From: Deinococcus multiflagellatus
GTDB taxonomy: Bacteria; Deinococcota; Deinococci; Deinococcales; Deinococcaceae
Assembly (NCBI RefSeq): GCF_020166415.1
Contig: NZ_JAIQXV010000023.1
Location: 1-64,000, forward strand
DNA: 64,000 nucleotides
Reading direction: 5' to 3'
A model generated the notes under the pieces. That model was not told where the DNA came from, ran no database searches, and saw only the letters and a list, made by a program, of their open reading frames with translations. Below, piece after piece: positions 57,238 through 64,000 of the stretch. The first letter of the stretch is position 1, and the number at the start of each line of letters is the position of its first letter. A program made the position numbers and the translations under genes.

Positions 57238-57619
57238 GCCGGCGGGCGCCGGGGCAGCGCTGGGCCCCCTGCCGCTCTCGGCCGTTCAGCAGGTCCAGCT
57301 GTGCGGCGGCCTGACCCTGGTGGCCCTGGGCCTAAGTGCTGTGCCGGCGCTGCGGGAGGCGTCGGTGTTTCTGGTCCCGGTGGTGGCCGCGCAGATCCTG
57401 GTCCGGCATGCCTTCGGGGTGACCGACCGTCGCCTTCACCGGCTGGGCACGGTGCATCTGGCGCTGTGCGCCGTGGTGATCGGCGTCACCGGGCAGGTGA
57501 GCGGCCTGCCCGGGGCGTGGGGCGTGGCCCTGGGCAGTCTGATGCTCCTGCTGGCCCTGGATGGGGGACTGTGGCGGTGGCGGCGCAGACACGCGGCGCC
57601 CCCCGCGCCCCAGACATAG
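57230..57619 (+). CDS. small membrane protein
   Basis: A 129-residue protein with four predicted membrane helices (for example LTLVALGLSAVPAL and GVALGSLMLLLALDG) and a basic tail. It overlaps the upstream membrane gene by 8 nt, suggesting the two products pair. Unknown family. Confidence 0.65.
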   Translation: MARPAGAGAALGPLPLSAVQQVQLCGGLTLVALGLSAVPALREASVFLVPVVAAQILVRHAFGVTDRRLHRLGTVHLALCAVVIGVTGQVSGLPGAWGVALGSLMLLLALDGGLWRWRRRHAAPPAPQT

Positions 57620-57661
57620 ACGGCTTGGTCTTTGACCGACACAATGCATTGAGGAGGCCCC

Positions 57662-57940
57662 ATGACGACAGACGGAACGCCCACCTTTCGCCGAGGGACC
57701 GGCGCGCCGCAGCCCGCCGGAACGTGGGACTGGTACGGCGACTTTGATCCCGCCCACAGCACGCCGCCGGAGGAGTTTGAGACCTTCAGCATCGGCGTGT
57801 TCCAGTGGGTCGCCAAGAACCAGGGCAACGGCACGAAAAAGAGCAAAATCGTTCGGCGCTTCACGGCACCCGTGGCCCACCCCGAACAGGCGTACACCAA
57901 GGCCCTGGCGTTCATCACGCAGCAGGCGCAGGGCAGATGA
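57662..57940 (+). CDS. hypothetical protein
   Basis: A 92-residue soluble protein with a strong GAGGAGG ribosome site. Residues such as TWDWYGDFDPAHSTPPEEFETFSIGVFQWVAKN look conserved. ATGA overlap with the next gene. Unknown family. Confidence 0.6.
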   Translation: MTTDGTPTFRRGTGAPQPAGTWDWYGDFDPAHSTPPEEFETFSIGVFQWVAKNQGNGTKKSKIVRRFTAPVAHPEQAYTKALAFITQQAQGR

Positions 57941-58284
57941 CACCCGCGCCGACCCTGCCACCGGAGATCCCGGCGGTGACCGACGTGGAACTGGCGTTTG
58001 GAACGACCAGAGCCCTGCCGCCGCCGGCGGCGTGGCCAGCCGGGCTGAACGGGTCACATCCTGCGGTGCAGTATGTCGAGGCGCTGTTTTTCGATCCCCA
58101 GCAGGCCCAGCGCCGCTTTATTCTGCGCTGCCGGTTCGAGATGACCCAGGCACAGGGGCAGGCCGCGTTCAACCTGGTGCTGGCGCATCTGCGCAGCTGC
58201 GCCCCCAAGCATGAACACAAGGTTCTGGGCTGCGCGGCGCTGCTGGACCGGTATTTCACGGTGCATGCGGGCTCATCCACATGA
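57937..58284 (+). CDS. hypothetical protein
   Basis: A 115-residue protein, coupled to both neighbours by ATGA overlaps. It has several Cys and His near the end (RSCAPKHEHKVLGCAALL). Unknown family. Confidence 0.6.
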   Translation: MTPAPTLPPEIPAVTDVELAFGTTRALPPPAAWPAGLNGSHPAVQYVEALFFDPQQAQRRFILRCRFEMTQAQGQAAFNLVLAHLRSCAPKHEHKVLGCAALLDRYFTVHAGSST

Positions 58285-58553
58285 GTGCCGCCCCGTCTCC
58301 CAGCCTGGTGAAGGTGGGTCAGCTCTGGCAGGACAATGACCCCCGGCGTCAGGCCGGCAATCCTTGGGGGGAGCGTTTTCTCAAGGTATTCGCGTTGGAC
58401 GGGGCGTATGCCGAGTGTTATGTGGTGGACCGGCAGGGAAGGCTCTCCGTGGCCGAAGACCGGCGCTACCGCAATGGCACGCCGCGCCGCATTCGACTGG
58501 ACCGCTTCCGGCCGAGAAGCAGCGGCTACGTCCTGGTGGAGGAGACCTTATGA
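58281..58553 (+). CDS. hypothetical protein
   Basis: A 90-residue basic, beta-rich protein (VKVGQLWQDNDPRRQAGNPWGERFLKVFAL) that could be a small SH3-like or DUF-type fold. Coupled to both neighbours by ATGA overlaps. Unknown family. Confidence 0.6.
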   Translation: MSAAPSPSLVKVGQLWQDNDPRRQAGNPWGERFLKVFALDGAYAECYVVDRQGRLSVAEDRRYRNGTPRRIRLDRFRPRSSGYVLVEETL

Positions 58554-58870
58554 GCCTGAAACGCTTTTTGCCGCTGGCGACGGCGCGAATCACCCGTGAC
58601 CGCGCGGCCCTGACGGGAACCTACACCCTGCGAGACCTCCAGGCGTGGGTTCACGAAGCCGCTGCACCAGAGCAGCCGCTGGCCGCTTGGCAGCGCAACC
58701 AGCAGGGGGCGGACCGCAACGGGATGCGGCGCATCGCCCTTCGTTTGGCCGACGCCGGTCTGATTGAACCCATCCAGAGCCCGAGGACCGTGTCCTTTCG
58801 GGTGGTGCAGGACACAGAGGTCGTGGGGGAGAGCCGCCCGGCCAAACCGGCAGCCATTCGTCTGTTGTAG
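58550..58870 (+). CDS. hypothetical protein, possible winged helix
   Basis: A 106-residue basic protein, last of the coupled run. LRDLQAWVHEAAAPEQPLAAWQRNQQGADRNGMRRIALRLADAGLIEP could be a winged-helix-like segment. Unknown family. Confidence 0.55.
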   Translation: MSLKRFLPLATARITRDRAALTGTYTLRDLQAWVHEAAAPEQPLAAWQRNQQGADRNGMRRIALRLADAGLIEPIQSPRTVSFRVVQDTEVVGESRPAKPAAIRLL

Positions 58871-59109
58871 GCACAGGCCGTGCTGATCCTGGTCAGACCA
58901 CCTGGTTCAAGTGTCGGGTCAACCAGACCACTGTTGACCTGGCTACGGACGGTAGAGGTCGGTGTGAGGTCGAGCAGGCGCGGGCGGGAACGGCTGCCAC
59001 AGGTACTTTGAGCAGCGCTAAGCCAAGCGGAGCCGCCCCCAGAGCCGCGGAAGAGGCAGCCCCTGTCCCGAGGTTCCTTGAAGGCATACCGGTATGGTGA
59101 TTTATGCAC

Positions 59110-59142
59110 AGTCGAAAATAGACTTATAGTCGAAAATAGACT
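59110..59142 (+). promoter_or_regulatory. tandem operator of the PadR gene
   Basis: Two exact 15-bp copies of AGTCGAAAATAGACT (59110-59124 and 59128-59142) at 18-bp spacing, each with AGTC...GACT inverted ends. The second ends 1 nt before the PadR ATG. This is very likely the repressor's own binding site. Confidence 0.7.
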
Positions 59143-59143
59143 C

Positions 59144-59440
59144 ATGCCCAGAGGAATCCAGATCAACAAGAATGCCCTCAAGGTCATGAAAGTGCTGTAC
59201 GACGACCTGGACGGGGAGCACTATGGGGTCAGCCTGGGCCAGGCGAGCGGTCTGGGCAACGGCACCCTGTACCCGATTCTCGACAAGCTCGAAGACCTGG
59301 GGTTCCTGACCGGCGACTGGGAGAAAGAGCCTGCTGGCCGCCGACCCCGGTTTCTCTACCGCTTGACAGCCGAAGGGATTCAGGCCTTCCAGGCCGAACG
59401 CGCCGCCCTGTTCGGCACGCCGGAGGTGCACCATGTTTAA
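59144..59440 (+). CDS. PadR-family transcriptional regulator
   Basis: A 98-residue winged-helix protein: GVSLGQASGLGNGTLYPILDKLEDLGFLTGDWEKEPAGRRPRFLYRLTAEG is the classic PadR pattern with the recognition helix at NGTLYPILDKL and the RRP(R/r)xLYRLT wing. ATG 59144 lies directly behind the tandem operator, so it probably represses itself and the next gene. The stop overlaps the next start by 8 nt. Confidence 0.9.
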   Translation: MPRGIQINKNALKVMKVLYDDLDGEHYGVSLGQASGLGNGTLYPILDKLEDLGFLTGDWEKEPAGRRPRFLYRLTAEGIQAFQAERAALFGTPEVHHV

Positions 59441-60080
59441 GGTAACTGTCGCCGAGTGGCTACTGAGCCTGGGCCTTCCCCTACTCCTTATGCTGGCCCA
59501 GGAATTCTCGACGCCCGTAGCCGAGTGGCTGATCCGCGCCCTGGCGCGGCAGCTGCCCAGGCGCCGGGAGCGCCGCGAGGCGGAGTGGCTGGCCAATCTG
59601 GAGCGGGTGCCGCCAGGCTTTCGCCGGCTGTTCCACGCTCTGGGGTATGTCAAAGCGGCCGTGGCCGCCCAGTCACGCCCGGTCGGTCTGGTGCTGCTGG
59701 GTCTCGTGATGTCCATGATTCGGATGGCCGTGCGCGTAGCCGCCGCGCCCCTGATGGTCTGGATGATGTGGGAAAGTGGAGCCCAGGCGTTGCAGGGGCA
59801 ATCAGGCCTGGACGATCTGCTGGGGCTGCTGGTGCTCCTTACCATGTTCAGTGCGGCGTTTCCGAAAGACGCGGTGGACTTCTCGTGGGTGCCGAACTGG
59901 CGCTATCCGGAACGGGTGATGCTCGCACTGGCCAGCGTTCAACTGGTCTCTCTGGTCGGTCTGGCTGTGGTGGGGGAGGGCACCTTGCGGGGCGCCGCCC
60001 TGCTGATGTTGGCGGCCGCCGCTGTCTCCGTCCTCACGGCGCTGCTTCCCGCCCTTGTTCGGCGCCGCGCTCGCCACTGA
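59433..60080 (+). CDS. membrane protein coupled to the PadR gene
   Basis: A 215-residue protein with about four or five membrane helices ([60 protein letters not shown], and two near the end) and a basic cytoplasmic loop (RRRERREAEWLANLERV). PadR regulators are often paired with such membrane proteins that they control. A terminator follows after 23 nt. Confidence 0.7.
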   Translation: MFKVTVAEWLLSLGLPLLLMLAQEFSTPVAEWLIRALARQLPRRRERREAEWLANLERVPPGFRRLFHALGYVKAAVAAQSRPVGLVLLGLVMSMIRMAVRVAAAPLMVWMMWESGAQALQGQSGLDDLLGLLVLLTMFSAAFPKDAVDFSWVPNWRYPERVMLALASVQLVSLVGLAVVGEGTLRGAALLMLAAAAVSVLTALLPALVRRRARH

Positions 60081-60103
60081 GACCCCGCTTCATCCCCTCC
60101 CTT

Positions 60104-60126
60104 GGCCCTGGTGAACAGCCAGGGTC
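60104..60126 (+). terminator. terminator after the PadR operon
   Basis: An 8-bp stem (60104-60111 with 60119-60126, one G-U pair) and 7-nt loop, followed by TGTTTC. Confidence 0.55.
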
Positions 60127-60256
60127 TGTTTCATGGGGGAAACCTTACCCTCAGCCTGCGCTCAAGGCTTGGGGACTCTCCGCTCATGGTTTATCTGGCT
60201 GACATCCCCTCCCCTGAATGTCGCCAGTGAAAGGGGCGTGTTACGGTCAGTGCAAC

Positions 60257-61012
60257 ATGCGGGCCTCCCTCACGGTCACCCCTCCTGTTCGGCTCCTCCA
60301 ACCGTTTCGGCTGACCTGGTGGCAGTTGGCCGGCCTCCTGGGCCTGCTGGTGGCCCTCCTGACGGCCGAGGTCTGGATCCACCACCACCTGGTGCTCTCC
60401 GCGCTGCGGGCCGAGTTGGGAGCTGTGCCCCCCTTCGTTGGCCTGGAGAGTGGCGGGTGGGCCGCGCGTGTGGTGGAAGCACCGGTGCTGGAAGAGCTGG
60501 TCTTCCGCAGCGCCTTTTCCGCGAGCCTGGTGCCTTTGGTGGCCGCCGCCCGCGGTCAGGATCCAGGCTGGCAGGCCAGGCTGCGGGGTGGAATGGCCAC
60601 GGTGCTGCTCGTCATTCTCCTGCTGGTGCCGCTGGGGTACGCCGTCATCAACGTCGGCGACACCCTGTTTCAGGCGGGTCTGATGTTGGTGGGGATAGCG
60701 GCCACGGGCACGGCCCTGGCGTTCATTGGGCGGGGTCAGGCCATCCCCAGCACCGTGACGTGGGGGTTTGGCCTCCTGACCACCGTCGCCTTCGCACTGG
60801 CCCACCTGGCCAATTACGAAGCCCTGCCCCACCATCCCCTGGTGACGCTGCTGGTTGTGCCGCAGCTGATCAGCGGCCTTCTCTTTTTGGCAGTGACGCA
60901 GCGGTTCGGCCTGCGCGCCGCCATGCTGGTCCACGCCGCTGGCAACGGTCTTCAGTTTTTGCCGCCGGTGGCCGCGTGGCTGGCGCTGATCGGGGGGACC
61001 AACCTGTCCTAG
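60257..61012 (+). CDS. CPBP-type membrane protease, copy 1
   Basis: A 251-residue protein with about six to eight membrane helices. CPBP/CAAX-protease motifs are visible: EAPVLEELVFRSAFSAS (EExxxR, about residues 75-90), FALAHLANYEAL (FxxxH) and AAMLVHAAGN (HxxxN). These proteases act inside membranes; some modify peptides or give bacteriocin immunity. A TACGGT box lies 9 nt before the ATG. It is paralogous to the gene at 62288 and ends overlapping the convergent CoiA-like gene. Confidence 0.8.
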   Translation: MRASLTVTPPVRLLQPFRLTWWQLAGLLGLLVALLTAEVWIHHHLVLSALRAELGAVPPFVGLESGGWAARVVEAPVLEELVFRSAFSASLVPLVAAARGQDPGWQARLRGGMATVLLVILLLVPLGYAVINVGDTLFQAGLMLVGIAATGTALAFIGRGQAIPSTVTWGFGLLTTVAFALAHLANYEALPHHPLVTLLVVPQLISGLLFLAVTQRFGLRAAMLVHAAGNGLQFLPPVAAWLALIGGTNLS

Positions 61013-62160
61013 CTCCCAACCAGTTCACTCAGCCGCGCTGCCACCAGATCCCCCACCAGCGAGACTCCATCCTCAAAGCCCAGGAGCTTCCGGTCGGCGT
61101 AGGCGCCGCACGCCCCGCAGAAATTCAGGAGATGCTGCCGGTCCCGGCTGAGCCGTGCCAGAGGCCCGAAGGCCCGCCACTCGGGGGCGAACGTGCTCAT
61201 GACGAAGACGCCTGGGGCGCGGCACTCCCGCCCGGGGCAGCGGCAGGCCTTCACGTGCAGGCCCAGGAGGGCGTGGCCCGGAACCTGCCGGGCCTGATAG
61301 AACGCCGCGGCGAAGTCTGCCGTTCGCCGCTGGCGCTCCAGGGTGGCCTCAAAGGCAGAGGGGCGGGCCGGCTCGACGACCTTGGGAAAATGAACGGCGT
61401 ACGCCGCGCCCAGCAGGCGGTCGCTGACCCCCTCGTGCGCGGGGCAGGTGTACCGGTCGTAAGTGTCGACGTAGACCTCCCCGCTGTGCCATTCCTCGTG
61501 CACCCACTTGCCCGAGCCCTGCGCGCGGTAGTGGTAGACGTCCAGGGGATGCACTTGGGCGGCCAGGTCCAGATCGTGGACGAACGCCTCGATCACCGGG
61601 TTGATGGGCGGCGCGTCCCGGACCATGTACAGGGCGTAGGGGTTGTCCAGCAGGGGTTCGGCGTGCACCTCTACCCAGTTACTCAGGCCGCTGCGCCGCT
61701 TGTCCTCCGGCACCCGGTGGTGGTGATAGACCTCGTAGCCACCCTGAAAGGCGCCGTGCAGCAGGGTGGCCACGTCGAGGCGGTAGGTCACGTCCCCCAC
61801 GCGGAGGGCGTATTCCGTCACCACTTCGGTGTGCGGTCCAGCGGGGCCGTCAAAGGCGAACACCACAGCCTCTGTGCAGCCTGGCCAGGAACAGGGAATA
61901 TGCAGCATCATCGGGTGCTCGCGTTCACGCAGCGCCCGGGCCAGTTCCAGTTTGGCGGCGTGGTGGATCACGCCCTCGCCGGTACAGGTGGTCACGTCAT
62001 AGTGGCTGAAGTGCGGCGCCCGCTTCGGACCGCGGCGCAGCTTGACCCGGGTGCCGCAGTCCAGGCAGGTGTACGGATGGTCCGGGCCTTTGGGCGCGGT
62101 CGTGGCCCGGGCGAGGGTGCCGCCCTCAGCCAGCGCGTAGAACATCCGAACGTCTGCCAT
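61009..62160 (-). CDS. CoiA-like nuclease-domain protein
   Basis: A 383-residue protein resembling competence protein CoiA: a Cys-rich start (HPYTCLDCGTRVKLRRGPKRAPHFSHY), then GEGVIHHAAKLELARALRE and DVTYRLDVATLLHG with a nuclease-type Asp. It then has many Cys pairs (CRCPGRECRAPG, NFCGACGAY), likely zinc sites. ATG 62160 is chosen; the frame extends to 62265 without protein character. It lies between the two CPBP paralogues, opposite in strand. Confidence 0.7.
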   Translation of the reverse strand: MADVRMFYALAEGGTLARATTAPKGPDHPYTCLDCGTRVKLRRGPKRAPHFSHYDVTTCTGEGVIHHAAKLELARALREREHPMMLHIPCSWPGCTEAVVFAFDGPAGPHTEVVTEYALRVGDVTYRLDVATLLHGAFQGGYEVYHHHRVPEDKRRSGLSNWVEVHAEPLLDNPYALYMVRDAPPINPVIEAFVHDLDLAAQVHPLDVYHYRAQGSGKWVHEEWHSGEVYVDTYDRYTCPAHEGVSDRLLGAAYAVHFPKVVEPARPSAFEATLERQRRTADFAAAFYQARQVPGHALLGLHVKACRCPGRECRAPGVFVMSTFAPEWRAFGPLARLSRDRQHLLNFCGACGAYADRKLLGFEDGVSLVGDLVAARLSELVGS

Positions 62161-62287
62161 GCCCCCTAAGTATGCCGTGGCCGGACGGGGCAACGCGCCG
62201 ACGAGCGCCGCCTCCGAGACGTGTTGATCAAGTTCAAAAAATACGTTAAAAGCAGAATACAGCACAATGTGTTACATTCATTGCAGA

Positions 62288-63058
62288 ATGAAGTCCTCGA
62301 ATCCTGCCGTGACCGAGCCTGTGCTGCTCCGCTGGCCTCTGCCGCCCTCTCGCCTCACCGTGCGGGGTGCCGGGCTCCTGGCGCTGCTGGTGATGGTGAG
62401 CCTGACGGTTGAAGCCTGGATCCACTTCGAGGTGGTGGAGCCGTGGCTGCGAGAGGTGACGGGCGCCGAGGCGTTCAAACGCGAAGCCAGCCAACTTCCG
62501 CTGAGCTGGCAACGGTTCGAGTCCATCGTCATCGCGCCGTTGATGGAGGAAAGTGCATACCGAGCCGCGTTTTCTGCCAGCTTAATGCCGCTGCTCGCGG
62601 CGGCGAGCGCGCCCGGTCGGCGCCGCGTCGTTGAGAGCACCGTGGCCACGGTGCTGCTGATCCTGATAGGGTTCGCCAGTTTCTTCTTCGGTGCGGGGCA
62701 TCTGCTGAGCGGATGGTCCGTTGCGGGGGTGTGCTACCTGCTCAGCCTCCTGGTCACGGCGCCGGTTCTGGTGTGCCACGTCAGGGGCCGCCCGGTGCCG
62801 CGGGCCCTGTGGATCGTGGCCGCCGTCGTCACCACGTTGGCGTTCGCCGTCATGCACCTCGACAACTATGTCGCGCTGCCCAGTGACCCCAGGGTCGCGC
62901 TGTTGACGGTCCCCCAACTGCTGGGCGGCGGCATCTTTCTGTTTGCCGCCGGCCGCTACGGCCTGCGCGCTGCCATGCTGGCCCACATGACGAGCAACGG
63001 TCTGCTGGCCGTACCCTGGTTTGTCAGCTGGCTTCACTGGGTGCTGGCCACGGTCTAA
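62288..63058 (+). CDS. CPBP-type membrane protease, copy 2
   Basis: A 256-residue paralogue of the gene at 60257 with the same layout: VEAWIHFEVVEPWL, APLMEESAYRAAFSASLMPL (ExxxxR motif EESAYR), FAVMHLDNYVALP and AAMLAHMTSNGLL. TACATT lies 9 nt before the ATG; the -10-to-start sequence resembles that of the other copy. Upstream sequence is AT-rich compared with the rest. Function unknown beyond the family. Confidence 0.8.
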   Translation: MKSSNPAVTEPVLLRWPLPPSRLTVRGAGLLALLVMVSLTVEAWIHFEVVEPWLREVTGAEAFKREASQLPLSWQRFESIVIAPLMEESAYRAAFSASLMPLLAAASAPGRRRVVESTVATVLLILIGFASFFFGAGHLLSGWSVAGVCYLLSLLVTAPVLVCHVRGRPVPRALWIVAAVVTTLAFAVMHLDNYVALPSDPRVALLTVPQLLGGGIFLFAAGRYGLRAAMLAHMTSNGLLAVPWFVSWLHWVLATV

Positions 63059-63183
63059 AGGGAAGGCGTTTAGCCCAGGCCGAACGGCGCGGGGCCCAAC
63101 ACAGGACGTCGCACCGGGCATGTAGGCTGTGTGGGTGCTGCTTTGAACGTGGGGTTCGGCGTCCTGTGGCCTCAGGAACGTCA

Positions 63184-63207
63184 CCCACAGCCCCGGAGGG
63201 CTGTGGG
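63184..63207 (+). repeat. hairpin before the HEAGH-protein gene
   Basis: CCCACAGCCC-CGGA-GGGCTGTGGG, a perfect 10-bp stem ending 13 nt before ATG 63221, with GGGCCCAGC next to the start. Confidence 0.55.
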
Positions 63208-63220
63208 GTGTGGGCCCAGC

Positions 63221-64000
63221 ATGCTCACCCTGCCTGCCGCCCGCGCCACCCAACCCTGGCACCTTCAGCGTCATATCCGCCAGGCCGTGCTCAACGTTTT
63301 CCGGTACTGCAGCGGCAAACTCAGCTACACCCTGCTGCTCAAACCCGGCGAAGGGTTGGCCTGGGTGGCCCCCGAGCGCCGCCTGGTCTACATCACGGCG
63401 TCTTTGCCGGATGTGCCGCCCGGGGTGCGCTTCGATCCCGTGGGCGAGGACCTGCGCCGCAGCCTCTTCCTGGTGGGGTTCGCGGCCCACGAAGCCGGGC
63501 ACGTGCGCTTCTCCGGTGCCAAGCCGAGCGGGACCCTGGGCGAACTCTGGAACGCGCTGGAGGATGAACGCATGGAGCGCCTCATGGTCGAGGCCTATCC
63601 CGAACTGCGCCTGCGCCATGCTTTTACCTTCCTGGGCGACGTGGTCAGTGCGGGGGCCCAGGCCAAGTTTGAGGGTACCGCGCTTGAGGGGTGCCTCTTC
63701 TGGCGCTGGGAGCATGACCGTGTATATCCCCGCTGGCAGGTAGACCCAGCCCAGGCAGAGCTCTGGGCCGACGTGCGCCCCCTGGTCGAAGCCGCGTGGC
63801 AAGCGCGGGATAGTGACCAGGTGACCTGGATCGCCCAGCAGATCCTAGGGCTGGTGCGTGGGGATCAGGCCTCTCCTTCTGGCGCGGACACAGGTTCGCC
63901 GGACGCAGAAGAGCAGTCGCCTGGCTCCAGCGAAGCGTTAGAGGCGGCGGGCACGGCAGGTGGGCAGGAGACACCTGAGACCGGGGGTGATGAAGCGGCC
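63221..64000 (+). CDS. zinc-protease-like (HEAGH) partner protein, 3' truncated by window edge
   Basis: An open frame of 260 codons running off the right edge. It has AAHEAGHVRFS (His90, Glu91, His94) and later ALEDERMERLM (Glu114-Asp-Glu116), the layout of the metalloprotease/VWA proteins (CobT-like) that partner MoxR ATPases. The visible C-terminal part is acidic and Gly/Ser-rich, typical of the linker before a VWA domain, which would lie outside the window. ATG 63221 has no ribosome site but follows a hairpin, like the MoxR-type gene. Confidence 0.7.
   Translation, partial: MLTLPAARATQPWHLQRHIRQAVLNVFRYCSGKLSYTLLLKPGEGLAWVAPERRLVYITASLPDVPPGVRFDPVGEDLRRSLFLVGFAAHEAGHVRFSGAKPSGTLGELWNALEDERMERLMVEAYPELRLRHAFTFLGDVVSAGAQAKFEGTALEGCLFWRWEHDRVYPRWQVDPAQAELWADVRPLVEAAWQARDSDQVTWIAQQILGLVRGDQASPSGADTGSPDAEEQSPGSSEALEAAGTAGGQETPETGGDEAA

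Noticed and set aside
60133..62169. 678-codon plus-strand frame
   Set aside because: It covers the CPBP gene in another frame and the CoiA-like gene antisense; no family-like sequence.

Overview
The window looks like plasmid or megaplasmid DNA from a Deinococcus-type bacterium. Reasons: high GC throughout; several genes preceded by a TANNNT -10 box only 5-9 nt from the start codon (leaderless transcripts, known to be common in Deinococcus); a CsoR copper sensor with the Cys-His-His ligand set of the Thermus/Deinococcus branch; and plasmid-style content (orphan ParB, DNA ligase, topoisomerase I, large methylase-helicase, Tn3 and IS4 elements, many unknown genes). No rRNA, tRNA or CRISPR was recognised.

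Layout. 0-6 kb: 3' part of a Tn3-family transposase, two convergent nuclease-like genes and a frameshifted PemK/MazF-type toxin with its upstream partner. 6-20.4 kb: envelope and copper region: DUF305 and Cys-rich four-helix proteins, two LysM/M23 peptidases, a C39-like protein, apolipoprotein N-acyltransferase, a copper cluster (copA plus two paralogous unknown genes, divergent from copZ-csoR), glutaredoxin, an alpha/beta hydrolase and small membrane proteins. Six promoters here share one architecture (TTTACA, 5 nt, TGAACA-like, 9 nt, -10), apparently a local regulon of an OmpR/PhoB-type activator. 20.4-36.9 kb: DNA modification and processing: a Mom-like acyltransferase, a D12 adenine methylase, a UvrD-like helicase, twin TPR proteins, a 1712-residue methylase-helicase fusion, a PadR/MarR-like regulator, a HEPN-like protein and a DnaQ-like exonuclease.

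37-39.5 kb: an IS4-type element (22-bp perfect inverted repeats, 9-bp target duplication) splits one unknown gene; removing the element restores a single 466-residue frame. 39.6-53.8 kb: plasmid backbone-like genes: ParB, NAD-dependent ligase, topoisomerase IA, a HEPN-like protein and many unknown proteins, one broken by a frameshift.

53.8-64 kb: a MoxR-type AAA+ ATPase followed by a tight run of seven small genes, a PadR regulator and membrane partner behind a tandem operator, two paralogous CPBP-type membrane proteases flanking a CoiA-like gene, and, running off the right edge, a protein with an HEAGH zinc-protease motif of the kind that partners MoxR ATPases. This last block is the best candidate for an undescribed multi-gene system; the shared promoter architecture in the first 20 kb is the strongest regulatory finding.
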